Shown: piece by piece, positions 28,970 through 41,011 of the stretch
Layout of the letters: every line of letters starts with the position of its first letter
Numbering within the stretch: position 1 is the first letter of the stretch
The notes under the pieces: generated by a model
Told to the model about the DNA's origin: nothing
Database searches by the model: none
What the model saw: only the letters and a program-made list of their open reading frames with translations
Translations under genes and position numbers: made by a program
Assembly (NCBI GenBank): GCA_019155205.2
Contig: JAHNZQ020000277.1
Span: forward strand, 171,371 to 235,370
Direction of reading: 5' to 3'
Length of the DNA: 64,000 bases
Source of the DNA: Gracilaria vermiculophylla
Lineage: Eukaryota > Rhodophyta > Florideophyceae > Gracilariales > Gracilariaceae

Positions 28970-31900
28970 CAGTTAATACTGCCCGGCCGGCACCGCGAGG
29001 AGGTGGAGATAAGATTCAAACCGACCATATAGAGGCGTCTTGAATTTCCCACTCGGAAATAATATTACCTACGCATTCGCTCGGTAATAAAACATTACCA
29101 TGTATCATGAACGTATCATTTTAATTACGTTTAAAGATCTAGTATCCACCTAAATGCCGCTTAAGCTCTGGTATAAAACTTTATGAGCCAGAATTCACAT
29201 ACGAGGAAGACTAAGGGCGATTAAATGAGATAAAATATCTTTGAGTTTTATTAGGTCTATTTTAAGTTTTATAATACAGTTTGCTTCGAATAGTTCGTGT
29301 GTAATTCGGAAGTATGTTCATATTAAAGATACGTCGTGAGTTCTTAAGATCGACCAGGAGAATTTTCGATGTGTGGTCAATATCCCAGTTGAACGCTTTC
29401 AATAGCCTATATGCGTTGTTCATCTATATGATATAATTATACTTCTTCTGAAAATTGGGTAGCCATCTCTCTTATTCTGTAAACAATAAGACTGATTTCC
29501 ATGAATGTTGTATCTCTTTGAAGCTAGAAAAGAATGAAGTGTTTATCATTACAGTAGAATATCTGAAATATGGGATCTTTGTTGAAAAGATAGTACTCAA
29601 TGAACTTTGAGATATGAAGTTAACCGAGGAACAATGTTACTTTCTTCAGTTAATGTAGTCTTTTCTCCGCTTCATATATGGGACTCTTGCTAGCGTAGCG
29701 CTTGTATATGTCTCGGTACAGAAACGCACCGTTTTTTGAAGCTGGATAAGTGTCAGAAACTTGTGTATATAAATTCATGGACATGGTTGATGATGAGTCC
29801 AGTTCTTGTTTCCCGTAGCTGAGCATACCATTTTCGTGTTCATACATTCCTTTTAAATGGCATTTAAGGCCGAGACAACGCAATTTGAATATAGAATCCA
29901 TTACAGAAAAATCAAACATTTAATCAGTTCAGAAGCACTGAAATGAATCATACATCTAGAATAAAAGAGCTTTTGGATCTTAGTTTTGCACTGTAACGAT
30001 TTCTCTGATACCGTGATGGGACTTTGTCTCTTGTAATGAACAATAATTGTACTGTGAGGAATGTTTTTACTGAGAAGTCTGTTAACAGGAGTGATCCGCG
30101 TTGGTTGGACACAAGATTTTTGTATCAAGTTCGGGATATGGATGTCTCGCATGGTAGAATCCTTTTTCCTAAAAACCCCTCGTCTTGTCACGTGGATCGT
30201 TTCTCATCCATAACGTGAGGTGTAGCATTTCGCTTTTTTCTGAATTCGGGCAATCTGTCTGTTTCAATCATCGAGAGTAATCGTTTTCGGCCCCTCAAAG
30301 CTTCTGTGCATTGATGACATCACACATACGGGAAGCAGCGATGACGAACTGTAGAACAGTGAGATGTTCACATAATGCTTTTATAGTTTCCCTACACTCA
30401 AACAATACGACAAAGACATTTGGAGCTTCGTTCTGTATTGTTATATCAATGCCTGAAGCTTCCTGGGAATCTTGAAGGCAAAATCCTTGTGTGATACCGA
30501 ATACAACTCTTACATTATTGGCGAGAGAGGTTGAAGAAAATTCCCACGTGGTGTGTATGGGTGGCATGTGCCAGCTCTTTAACGACGAGAAAAAGGAAGA
30601 GCGCAGACTACGCAGATCCCAAAATCAACAACTCGGCGGATGTATCTCATTAATGGGGAAAAAAGCCACAAGAGCGTCTAACGGTAAGGCCAGTAAAGCA
30701 TTCTTATGCAGATGTGACCAAAGTAGAAATGTTGCATAAAATGCTCAAGTACAGGTTCTTCTATCTTAAAGACAGATGAGGTATCATGACCCACGGTATA
30801 CCCATGTAGCACTTTTATTTCCATCTCATATATCAATCTGAACGCCGACTGTATTTAGAAAGTTCTGCAGAATGCCTAGAAATGGTATTAAATGTCGTTC
30901 TTGTGCTTCAAACTATAGAAATTCAAATGTCACAGCTATCTCGGGCTTAATAGAGCAATTTCAACTAACGGGCGCCAATATTTGGGCGGATATTAAAGAA
31001 AAATTCAACTGCTAGAACAAATTATACGCCCATACCGTCTGAAGCACGGATTCTTTGAAAATCAAGATAGAATAGCTTTCTAACTCTATGAAAACAACAA
31101 GAGATATTTTATATCCATCCGATGCTCGTTGGGAAAAGCAAAATGCCTAGGATATTCAAAGTTTAATCGCAGCGAAATTGAAAGTAGATAATAAACGCAA
31201 TCTTGATCGTGAGCATGAGCAAAGTGATAATGAAGAAGACCAAAACGAAAAGTATGCATGTATGAATGCAAAATAAAAACGTTAAACATGTGCACAGGCT
31301 GTTTTACATCCAATGAAACAAAGAACTAATATAATCCTAGCGAGCAGTATTGAAAGAAAAACTGAATATTTGGGCACTATCGCATATATTATGTCCATCC
31401 AGAATGAAATGGAAGCCAAATTTGACAGTAACGAATGAATAATCACAAGGTTTTGCATAAAGAAGGTGCTCCTACTGAAGAAAGCTGTAAAAAATATTAC
31501 ACGTGATATAAAGAAGATTATTGTAGGTGTCAATGAAACCTTTCAGCTTTTAATAAGAAAGCTCACTGTTTTGAAGCAAAAAAATTAATCTCAGTACTAC
31601 ACCCGCCTTCCGTTTTAGTCAAAGTTTCGGCGCGCATCAGTTTTGTGAGTTCAATATTCAATTATTTAGATTCTCAACCATAGTTGGCGTACGGAAGCGA
31701 AGTAAATGTACAGCGAGCTCGATCAATAATTCTCTTTGTTACGAGTCTGTTATCAGTGTTGAGTTCAAATGCGCAAGAAGAATTCTAATAGATGGTGTAC
31801 TGCATTCCCCACTCTATCTCACGCTGGAAGTAAGGCGCTTAAAAATTTTGTGTACTGCTGCAAGTTGCCCAGACTCCGGAGTTTCCCGTGTTTTGTTCAT

Positions 31901-32742
31901 ATTTCTCGCACTAATAATCCTACCACTAGTGCACTGCGTATCGTTTGCAAAGACGGAACCAGCGAACATAGCTATACCAAGATGCGTCATCTAGTTCTAT
32001 GGTGTGGGAAACTGCAGTCAAGAGAGATTCGTTAGCTTTTTGTTGCGCCAGTTAACCCGAATGTTAATCGCCGCGTGCCTTAGTTTTCCATAAAAGTTGT
32101 GCGAACAGCTTTCTGGTTGTTGGTGCTTACCAATTACGTGGAAGCACAATAGTGAGCTGGAATACAAAAGAAACAAAAGCCGCTATCGCTGCTCTTCGAT
32201 TCACTGTGTGCGTCCTGGGTCGTGATTTGGTCGAAAGAGGTTTGAGGGAGGGTTTAGCGATGGAAACATTCTCTTTGAGAGTCTATTCTGATCACGAAGT
32301 TCGAAATACACCAGGCCAAACTTTAGTGATATGGCCTGCACCAATTATGTCATATTTGACCAAAACCTCGTATGTCATGATCCGCATGCACCGTTTGTAA
32401 AAATACGTAAACAAACAAAAAGGTTCTGCAAATTTTTCCTGCCTCCTATTTTGCTCTGTGCAATCTATTTAGCGTCCACCTTTGGTCATGGTGAACACAT
32501 ATAGCATGGCTATCTACTGGCGGTAGATGGCTTTCGTACTTAGTAATCCTTTAAATGCGTAAAGGCCGATAATCCAAAAAGTTTGAAAAGAAGCAATCGC
32601 AAATATGGCATCCACTACGTGTTCTTTTGGCCGTGTTAGGAAGTCGTCTACAACCGGTCAGAATTGTGAACTCTCTTTTAAAACTGATAGATTTTCACCA
32701 GGAAGCAGTGTGGTTGCTCCTTGCACTAATCACGAGAATGTA
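28970..32742. other. AT-rich gene-poor DNA
   Basis: About 3.8 kb in which I recognise no gene, RNA or mobile element. The longest open frames (for example 30295-30567 and 29650-29919 on the minus strand, 31769-32035 on the plus strand) show no motif. They are not supported as genes, and old unrecognisable transposon remnants are likely. Confidence 0.4.
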
Positions 32743-33021
32743 TGCTTCAACAAAAGATGCGTGTGTAGACTGACCGGGTCGATAGCCTCTTTACTAGGCA
32801 TCTCATTCCCAAAAGAGAGCGCTTAAATACAGCATTCAATCTACTTTTTCGTGCCTTTTGGATATCTTTCCGACCCAATCCTAATTACTTCTCGACAGCT
32901 TCGCGCTCTTTAGAATCTTACCGACCCACTCCGAATTACTTGACCAATTCGAGTTCTATTTCGACAACCATTTGCAACACAGAATATTTCTGTTGCCTCA
33001 TTACCCTCCACAACGATTAGC
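32743..33021 (-). repeat. 3' LTR of element C
   Basis: It aligns with 37372-37659 over its length. Shared blocks include AGCGCTTAAATACAGCATTC, GCCTTTTGGATATCTT, CAATCCTAATTACTT and CCACAACGATTAGC, with many substitutions between them. Boundaries are approximate to a few bases. Confidence 0.85.
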
Positions 33022-34259
33022 GCCACCTTCAATGTAGATGAGGCTAAATATTATTTCGTACACTGTACTCGCGTAGAGCATTTGTAACAGTACAATTAGA
33101 ATACACGAAATATATCGTCGGTTGCCCTTTTGCGTCGTGTGTCCTAGAATTCTGCATAAGCGTCAACCCTTGATAACCACTTCCCGAGACATCGAACAGA
33201 GGCGTGGAAGAGGTAAAGCTCACAGGTACTGGAGCAGTTGAAAATGCCTGCGCAAGGGAATCAGGCTTCCTGCGATGAGATTTAGTATGCGAGACATGGA
33301 AAACCGGGTGCCTCCAAATGTGCGGGGGAAAGTCAAGTGGAACCGCATTCTTTTGGATCAGATAAAAGATACGAAATGAGCCAAACCGATGAGCGAATAT
33401 TTTAAAAGACGCCTGGGCTTTGCTGTAAGAATCCTTTAACAACTTGCTGGATACCCAAACTTCATCCCCAGCTACAAACTCTAGGTGTTTGGCGTAAGCG
33501 ATTACTTTTGCAGTCTGGCGCGCCTTGGCTCTTCGATGCGCATATTGTGCATCTGAAATGACAATAGTCAGGTGGTCTCGAAAGTTACTCAACCTTTTCA
33601 CTATCGTAGAAGCTTGAAAGAAGACATCCCCAGGAGCTTTGGGTTTCTACCCAAGGTCAATTTCAAAAAAAGAGAGGCCAAGATCTTCAGGAACTGAAGA
33701 ATTGTAGGCAAACTCAGCACTAGGAAGCAGTAAGTCCCAATCATCTTGCTCAAAGGAGCTAAACCAGCGAATATAGTTCTTCACCAAACTATTCATAATT
33801 TCTGAAGCACAATCCGTTTGCGGGTGACGCGATTAATATATGCGAAGTATAAAGCTACAAAGAGACATGAGACTTTTCCAGAAGGTAGAGATAAAACGCT
33901 GGTCTCGATCTGATAAGATAGAATCAGGCAGGCCATAATGCGGAAATATGTTATTGATGAAAAGCCAAGCAAAACCGTGGGCTTGGTCGGTTTCCTTGCA
34001 TGCTAGAAAACGAGCTCATCGGGAGAGGCGATCCATTTAAGCAGAAATTCTATCAAAACCTTAATTAGTTCGGAGTAAATTCACGATAGAATCGGTAGCA
34101 ACTAGATCCCAGCGGCTAGTAGCTACTGGTAAGGCAGTCGAATCATGAAGTGTTTGGCCATTAACATCCTGCTGTTGCTGGCAGTTGCCGCAACCAGAGC
34201 AGTGGAGAGCTATACCAAGGGTCTCCTGTTTCCAATATAAGTCTTCCAAGCGAGCAAAT
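33022..34259 (-). pseudogene. Element C integrase
   Basis: From right to left the minus strand shows a zinc-binding remnant (HCSGCGNCQQQQDVNG) and the core start (RWDLVATDSI). A stretch with FPHYGLPDSILSDRD and RHPQTD marks the second catalytic aspartate region. The C-terminal domain (FVAGDEVWVSSKLLKDSY, then PPHIWRHPVFHVSHTKSH) lies at 33044-33601. The last is the typical gypsy integrase tail. Stops and frameshifts separate these parts. Confidence 0.8.
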
Positions 34260-34822
34260 GTCTTTGCGAGTCTACAATGACCTCCGGCCTAGGTATTGTG
34301 AGCGAGCTGAAGATCCGAACGGCGAGCCTTCAAAGGAATATATATGCGGCTGCCATACAATAAATGGCAGTCATCCAATCGGAAGGAAGGTATCAGCGTC
34401 TCTATACGCTTTGTCTGCTTGATATCCTGTGGCCACGCTCCTTTCCGCGCCAAATATTTTGGTCCAAAAGTTCTGGTCTAAAGAATACTTTGCAATTTCC
34501 TTCTGCAGTAAGGAAACGTTCCGCGACACACAAAGTAGATTCGACAGCTCAATTTGCTATGAAATGCGAGAAAATGAGGCACCTTGGCTGTGGATCCTAT
34601 CTTCTTGGAGGTTCAAATCCCGGATGTGAAAAGACGCTAGGGTGTCCAAACAAGGAGCTTTCCGTCGACTAAGGAGCTTCTGAGTGAAGAAGTGCTTTGT
34701 TATCTAATTATCCGTAGTGAAGTGAGAAGAAGACCACTCGGGATAACCATGGAAACGCTGGACAGCGAAGATGAGACCCAAAAGTTCCGGTTCATTGGCG
34801 GTATAATTCTGTTCTGCTTCGG

Positions 34823-35994
34823 TCAAACGGCGCTACATATACACAATTGCACGCTCGCCACCAAAATTATCATATTGAGTGAGAGTAACACCCACTGCGT
34901 CTGAGAGGCGTTTATGTGAAGAAGAAAAGGACGACTCCAACCAGGGGGCATAAGCACGGGAGCAGTGCTGAGCGCATCTATCAGGTTGCCACAGGCTGCA
35001 GCCTCTGTATCATCCCAGCATCGAATGCCAGTGCCTTTCTGCGTGAGACGAGTCAAGTGGGCCTCAGGATCCAAAAAAGAGGAATAAACCGTCTAAAAAA
35101 CAGTACGGGCCCAACGAAGCTACGAATTTCTGTGAGATTCTGAGAAGTGGACCAATTTTCTCTAACCTCTATCTTCTCAGGACGGACATGAATGTAATTG
35201 CAAATGACAAAAAGCGCCATAGATTCCCTCATGGGCTTCAATATTTTTTGAAGGAAGCATACGGCTTATTGTCCCGAAGCCGGTGCAACACCGCTCGAGT
35301 ATGTGCGGGATGCTCTGTACGCGTTCGGCTGTATAATTGAGTATATCATCCGTGTACACGACCTGTAAACGAGGTTTGTAGTCGTGAAAGACCCAGTTCA
35401 TATGTCCCTGAAGCATGGCTGGGATATTGCAAAGGCTCATAAGCATTAATAGGGTGTCAAACTGGCCATAATTTGTGTTTAACGCAGTCTTTTCGAAATC
35501 CATAGGACGGAGCAGGATTGATGGAACCCAGTCTTAGAATCCAACTTAGAACAGTAAAAGGCCTGGCCCGGTCGATCAAAAATGTCGTCGCAAAGGGGGA
35601 GGGGAGCACCATTACGCTTGGTTATGCGATTGAGAGCACGATAATCAACCACACCGCGAAGCTCACTTCCATTCTTCACAAGGAACAAAGAAGCGACATA
35701 CGGGGAGTTGCCAGAGCGGATCTTGCCAGAGTGAACGAGTTTATCAACATAGGTCCGGGCAGCACCGAACTCAGCCGGAGAGAGCTGATGGAGCGTTCGA
35801 TACGGAGGCTTCGATTTTGGTACAGTGTGAATCGTATGCTCGGCATCGCATTCTGGAGGAAATCCGTAAGGCAATTCTGCTCGGAAAACATCGTCATATT
35901 CTTGTAGCATATCACGGAGCGTGGTATCGTTAGCAGACCAAAGTTTTTCTTTTGGGCTAGCATGGGCAGCATGCAAAAGGCTGTTGCAGGACAA
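34823..35994 (-). pseudogene. Element C reverse transcriptase and RNase H
   Basis: The right part (35479-35994) holds GVVDYRALNRITKRNGAP, a gypsy RT signature. The left part (35177-35503), in a shifted frame, holds the active-site box VVYTDDILNYT with both aspartates kept. RNase H remains appear at 34823-35074 (IDALSTAPVLMPPGWSRPFL). Several frameshifts separate them. Confidence 0.85.
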
Positions 35995-36000
35995 AACTGG

Positions 36001-36228
36001 TCACAAGTGCAGATGGTAAAATGAGGTGTTTTTAGGGCATCTGCGAAGCAGTTGGCGAAAGCGCTTCACACCAAGGTTTGCTACACACACCGATTCTGTA
36101 CGGAGAATGGTGCGTGCCTTCAGCTTTTCCCCCGCAACTGAAATGATGTCCCTCTGATGGTCTGCGTCGGGATGCTCCGCAGTGTGCCACGGCGTGCCTA
36201 AAAGAACGTCATACCAGCAATCAGCCAT
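36001..36228 (-). pseudogene. Element C protease C-terminal remnant
   Basis: The segment DCWYDVLLGTPWHTAEHPDAD matches the C-terminal part of a gypsy aspartic protease (compare ALYDVFLAIPWHVD in element D). The catalytic Asp region to the right is not readable in one frame. Confidence 0.6.
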
Positions 36229-36641
36229 AAGCCATGTGCCCTAAGAAGAGTAATTACCGGTATGTATTGTACCAGTTGCAAGTTCAGTAGCGATCTCATA
36301 TGACCCAATCTTGGAGTAGTTCACATCCGTCAACGTCGGATCAAATTGAAGGGAATCTCTGTTTCGGTCGGCGAAATCATCTTTCAAAATTGAAGTCTGA
36401 ATAGGATCAAAACTTTTGTCTAAAACTAAGAGCAGAACAAAAAGAGCACTGGCAGAACGACTAGACTTTTCCTCTAATAAGGATACGTTTGAGACAAGAA
36501 GTTCTTCCGACGTGCTCTTCTTTGTTTCAAAAGGACAGTTTAGTTTTTCGAGCTATCAGAGTTTTTGTATTTTGCTTCCACTAGCGCAGTCACCGCATTA
36601 AAAATTTCTACCCAAAAGTTGGTATTGCGATGACGGTGCTT

Positions 36642-37352
36642 TCATTGGCGACATCTTAATTTATGGCATGTAAAACATGCGTTGTTCTTAATATCTTCAA
36701 GGCGCTCTCTGGAACAAACAGTAGGCCGAGCAGTGAGGCTGCCAATGTCCATTGCTTCCGGAGCTACATTCGTTGAAGTGCTAGCAGAATATGCAGGACC
36801 AAGGGAAAGACAGTTGAAAACAGCTTTAAGACGCATGGCAATTTTTGTGGCTTCTTTGAAGTCGAAACAGTTTGCTTTACAGAATTCAAACCGAAAATTC
36901 GATTTCAAGCCGCTCAAAAACTTGTCCCGTTTTTTGCCTTGGCTCATGTTACGAACGGTCAGAGCAATAATCCGAAAATATAAAAGATATTCTGCAACAC
37001 TTACTGTTTGTTGACAAGAGTAGAGCGAACTCCGTGCTGGTCGTTCATGGTCTTCCGGAACGAATTCCTGTCGGATAACTGCAGTAAACGCTTCCCACGT
37101 CTGACGTGCAATGTTTGCTTTTCGCACCGTAAGCCACCAAATGGCTTCCGTGCCTGTGACCAAGGTAGTTGCAACATATATACGGTTGTCATCACTGAGG
37201 AGGACGTTACCGTTTGCGAGTTAAACGAGATTGAATAAGTGATCTACGTTGTACAGCCAAGTGTTGACTACTAGAAAGTCGCGAGTGCCACTGAACACTT
37301 CCGACTTATTTGGTTTCAAGTTGATCGACCAAACTTAATTAGCAGCTTCCAT
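36642..37352 (-). pseudogene. Element C gag
   Basis: The ATG at 37352 opens MEAAN, then a stop, then WSINLKPNKSEVFSGTRDF, and the frame continues through a second stop near 37225. It then enters a capsid-like segment (EAIWWLTVRKANIARQTWEA) and runs to 36642. It ends in a zinc-knuckle relic ACFTCHKLRCRQ. The capsid part should have formed the retrotransposon particle. Two in-frame stops make it a pseudogene. Confidence 0.8.
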
Positions 37353-37371
37353 AATGATGAAAACACAGCGA

Positions 37372-37659
37372 TGCTCCCGGTTCAACAAGAGATGCGTGTG
37401 AAGAGTTACTGGGTCAATGGCCTCGTTCCAGGGTATCTTCCCCCCAGACAAAAGCGCTTAAATACAGCATTCAATCCACATTTTTGCGCCCTTTGGATAT
37501 CTTACTGACTCAATCCTAATTACTTATCTACAGATTCACGCCTTTTGGATATCTTACTGACCCAATTCGAATTATTTGACCGATTTGAGGCCCATTCCGA
37601 CAACCATTTGCATCACTAGAATATTTCTGTTGCACAAATGTCTTCCACAACGATTAGCA
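37372..37659 (-). repeat. 5' LTR of element C
   Basis: Partner of the LTR at 32743-33021. On the minus strand it begins TGCTAATCGTTGTGGAAG. It contains a duplicated block: GCCTTTTGGATATCTTACTGA appears twice in slightly different form near 37489 and 37541. Confidence 0.85.
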
Positions 37660-37742
37660 TGTAAGGTGTATCAACAGCATGCGTAGTAGTCAGAGGCATT
37701 CATAAATATTTTATGTTTCCACCGTATGGGTTAGTCTTCATC

Positions 37743-37747
37743 AGAGT
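37743..37747. repeat. Target-site duplication, left, of the copia element
   Basis: CAGAG directly precedes the left LTR and recurs directly after the right LTR at 42215-42219, a 5-bp duplication typical of LTR-retrotransposon integration. Confidence 0.85.
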
Positions 37748-37923
37748 GTGACGACAAGAACCGATGACCCAGGAGCGACGGCCGCCGAGGCCGGAGGTTC
37801 TGGGTGTTTTACTGATGGGCGCCAGTACGTGTGATAGCTGTGCGCTTTGCCACGACAAAGGGTGGGAGTTCACGAAGACCACGCGGTGTGGACGAGGTCA
37901 CCAGTCTGTGCGCTTTGCCACAT
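37748..37923 (-). repeat. 3' LTR of the copia element (176 bp)
   Basis: On the minus strand it starts TGTGGCAAAGCGCACAG right after the polypurine tract and ends GTCGTCACA. It contains that 17-base start twice, about 70 bases apart. The right LTR has only one copy and is 108 bp long. Confidence 0.75.
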
Positions 37924-39238
37924 GCCCCCCCCACCGCATGAGAAGGGTAGGTGCAGCAGATGCGTCGAATGAGACGGTGGAACCAATGCGGCTTGAGCGA
38001 TTTGGTAAGGATGTCCGCGAGCATGCGCGTGGAATGAGCGTGGTGAACGAGAATGTGATGGTCCTGGACGGCGTCAGGCAGGTAGTGGTGCCGAATATCG
38101 ATGTGTTTGCGCTGCCGAGTGGGAGAGGTGGAATTGCATATGTGGACAGCGGCTTGGTTGTCCACATGAAGGGGGGTGGGAGCTGCCGGGGAGAAGTTGA
38201 GCTCAGCCAGTAAGCCGCGTAACCAAATGATTTCCTGAACAGCTTGTGCTGCGGCTATGTACTCCGCTTCACAAGTGGAGAGGCTGACAGTGGGTTGGAG
38301 TGAACTGCGCCATGAAATGGGCATGTCATTCAGGACATGGAGCTGTCCGGAAACAGAACGACGAGTAGCGGTGTGATTGGCGTAGTCGGCACCGGTGTAG
38401 GATTGTAAGGACTGGGTGTGTCCATAAGAGAAAAATAGACCATGGTGTTTGGTGGAGTGCAAGTACCGTACGAGACGTTTCAACGTAAGCCATTCGTGTT
38501 GAGAAGGGTGGCGTTGGTTGCGAGCTAAAGCACTGGTGAGGAAAGCGATGTCCGGGCGCGTAGAGTCCGCAATGTAACGCACGGAGCCAAGAGTCTCTTT
38601 GTACAGCTTCGTGACTTTGGAAGAAGTTGGTCGCGGATCCTGTGGATTTTGGGGAGCTATACCATTGGTAAATGGTGAGGTGACGGGATTTGTCTTTGAT
38701 AGATGAAGTCGAGATGCAAGTGCATCGATAAGGTGGTTCTGATGCAGGCGAAAGCCACTGCGAGAGTAATCAAAGTTCCAGCCAATGTATTTCAAGGGTT
38801 GGCCGAGACGTTTCACGGTGTACTTGGCACTGAGTGTCTTAGAGAGTGCATCAAGAAGTGTGGAATGGGACGCAGCAGCAAGGAAGTCATCAGTCGTGAT
38901 TCCTATGATGATGAACGCAGTGTCGGATTTTTGGAAGAACATGTTTGGATCAGATTTCAGAGGGGTATATCCATGGGATGTGAGATGGTCATAAAGGCCT
39001 CGGGTGTACAGGAATGCAGCCGAGGGGGTGCCATACAAGTTTCCAATCAGTGCCCCGAAGGGCTCTTTGTGTTTGAAGGATCCATCAAACCGGGGTGGTT
39101 GACGGATATAGACAGGCTTGTGGTGCTCAAACCGGTCATGAAGGTACGCGCCTTTTAGGTCAAAATGTTCAAGATGGAGGCGGTGTTGAGGGATGGAAGT
39201 ACGTGTGTGGTTGTTTTGTCGACGTTTTAAGAGGCAGT
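37809..39238 (-). CDS. Copia reverse transcriptase C-terminal part and RNase H
   Basis: The frame covers most of the reverse transcriptase, with PPRFDGSFKHKEPFGALIGN near its start. The active-site segment GITTDDFLAAAS has Thr in place of Tyr-Val before the two aspartates. RNase H motifs are in order: YTGADYANHTATRRSVSGQ, LSTCEAEYIAAAQAV, HVDNQAAVHICN and RMLADILTKSL. One stop near 39157 interrupts the upstream part. The frame runs through the polypurine tract into the 3' LTR before its TAA at 37809, an arrangement seen in compact elements. It would copy element RNA to DNA. Confidence 0.88.
37924..37938 (-). promoter_or_regulatory. Polypurine tract of the copia element
   Basis: GCGGTGGGGGGGGCA on the minus strand lies directly before TGTGG of the 3' LTR and inside the pol frame. 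It would prime plus-strand synthesis. Confidence 0.65.
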
Positions 39239-39440
39239 TTGTTCTGGATTGAAGTGCTCAGTCGGAATCATGAGGTCACCGCGGACAGCACATCGAGCTT
39301 TCCGATCTATGATTTCATTATTCGAAGAAGTCTTGTACCGATATTGCATGATTGTGGGTATGGGTTTGGCGGTGGCGGGGAGCGTCGAAGCCCATCGAAA
39401 AGCTTTCATTGCATCAAGCTGGTCGAGTTCTTTGTTGTGA
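39239..39440 (-). pseudogene. Copia reverse transcriptase N-terminal part
   Basis: The segment EWALVHNKELDQLDAMKAF, followed by YRYKTSSNNEIIDRKARCAV, is the conserved start of a copia reverse transcriptase. It ends with a stop at about 39227 and continues after a frame change in the downstream RT frame, so it is broken. Confidence 0.8.
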
Positions 39441-40503
39441 ACAAGCGCCCATTCCGAGGCGTCGTGATATTTGGCTGCCTCTTGTCGTGAGCGTGGTGGG
39501 CGGGACATGTGTTGTGTATGCGAGGGTATGGCGACAAATGCTCGGGAGAATGTGGTGCAAGGATCCTTGGAGGGGTCGTATGGTTTGGAAGTCGATGAAG
39601 CGACAGGATGTATCACGGTGCAGAAGTATGTTCCAGACCTTGATGTATGTGAGACTGAGTGGATGGAGGTAACGAACCGGGTCTGCGCGGCGGTGCAGTT
39701 TCTTCTTGTTGGGCTCGAGCCAGGGAACGGTGCCCAGTTGGCCGAATGGAAAGATGTGCCGCAGTGTTGGCGGTCGTCCATACCAAATAGTGTGGGGTAA
39801 GTTGTGAATAGTGGAGTGGTAAGAAATGTTGTATTTGAATGCAGCGTCAGTCACGGCGTCCTGCCAGTAGGGAAGAGGGAGTCGGCTGTGACTGAGCGAT
39901 GCGCGGTTAGAGTTGAGAAGGGTTCCGTTCATCCGTTCCGCGATGGAATGTTCTTGAGGAGAGTATGGAACAGTTGCATGGAAGCGAATGCCATGGGAGG
40001 CCATAACTGCTTGGAATGCTGTGGATTTGAGCTCTTTGGCGTTGTCACTGCGTAGATGCAAGGGGTGGTGGCGGTGTGTGGCGTGTATGTGAGTGAGAAT
40101 TTCAAGAAGTTTGGGCAGTGCTTCGGAGCGGTATCGGAGAAATTCGATGTGTAGGAAGCGTGATGCGGCATCGATGGCAACGAGAATGTGGCTGTTTCCT
40201 TGGCGGGATGGGGGAGTGAGTCGGCCACAGGTGTCGATTGATATGTACGCTTCCGGGGTATAGGCGGGAGTTGTGCGGCGGTGAGGTTGGGGTTTGGATT
40301 TGCCTTCTCGGCATCCTTTGCAGTGTAACTTTAGGGGTGTGTGAAGGAGTTAGGCCAGAAGATTCGAAATCAGGTTGTTTTGTGCCATGAGCTGAAGGGT
40401 TTTGGGATGGATGTGGCCAAGTTTCAGATGCCAGACCATGAAGTCGTGTGTGATAGACGACACCGGTGGGATTATTGATGGTAGGGCATGTAAGGAGAGC
40501 CAC
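39414..40503 (-). pseudogene. Copia GAG-pre-integrase and integrase
   Basis: A zinc-binding pre-integrase part (WHLKLGHIHPKTLQLM, then LHCKGCREGK) is read from about 40420, with one in-frame TAA near 40350. The integrase core has its three acidic positions in ISIDTCGRLTPP, HLRSDNAKELKS and YSPQEHSIAERMNGTLL. It would insert element DNA into the genome. The stop makes this copy unlikely to work. Confidence 0.85.
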
Positions 40504-40598
40504 GGGTCAGTTGTTTTGCGGTGTTGTCGATGGAGGGCTGTAAGGTTGGGGATGCGGGGGAGAGCAGGCTGGTTAGCAGTAGTCTCGACAGGAGGAGG

Positions 40599-41011
40599 CT
40601 ATGATTTCGGGAGTTGGTGTGAAGCGCGCCACGAATGCGTGCGAGCGCTAAGGGCACGATGAGGGGTGCCAAGGAGGTACTGATTATTGACGAGGGAGGC
40701 AGTAGCACTGAGTTCATGTTTACGAGGTGGATGAGGTGTATGAATAATCGCAGCCCTGCGAGGTGAGAATGCAACGAGCCCATAACGAGTGGCAAGGGAT
40801 GTGATGGAGAGGAAGATGCGCCGAATGTTCGGTGCGTAAACGGCACTAGCGATGCGAAGTGATTCACGCGTTGTCGGTATCGAGACGGGTCCCTGGTGAG
40901 AAATTGGAGATACGTGCCCAGAGGCAGAGATGGTGTGAGTGGGGTGATGGACAGGGGCCATGGAGGTTGTGGTTTGGCGAGGTGAGATGGGTGAGCCGCA
41001 GAATCGAGGAC
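40599..41011 (-). pseudogene. Copia protease region
   Basis: After a stop at about 41012 the frame reads VLDSAAHPSHL, matching the D-S-(G/A)-A-x-x-H core of copia aspartic protease. It continues with VSIPTTRESLRIASAVYAPN and LSITSLATRYGLVAFSP, the usual copia protease pattern. The glycine of the active-site triad is alanine. Confidence 0.7.

Larger units (their letters stand above)
32743..37659 (-). mobile_element. Element C: old full-length Ty3/gypsy retrotransposon
   Basis: Two similar LTRs bound about 4.9 kb whose minus strand carries gag, protease, reverse transcriptase, RNase H, integrase and an integrase C-terminal domain in that order. Multiple stops and frameshifts break every gene, and the LTRs differ at many positions, so the copy is old. 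Its proteins resemble those of element D, so the two belong to one family. No clean target duplication or primer-binding site was identified. Confidence 0.88.

Noticed and set aside
28990..29040. B-box-like GGTTTGAATCT on the minus strand near the gap
   Set aside because: No A-box or stems can be drawn; half of any candidate would fall in the N gap.
30295..30567. Minus-strand 90-codon frame with hydrophobic C terminus
   Set aside because: It has a true ATG but no recognisable domain, neighbours or extension; too short to support in AT-rich DNA.
34560..34640. B-box match GGTTCAAATCC suggesting a tRNA gene
   Set aside because: The T stem and acceptor do not pair and no proper A-box spacing was found; it lies inside element C and is likely coincidence.
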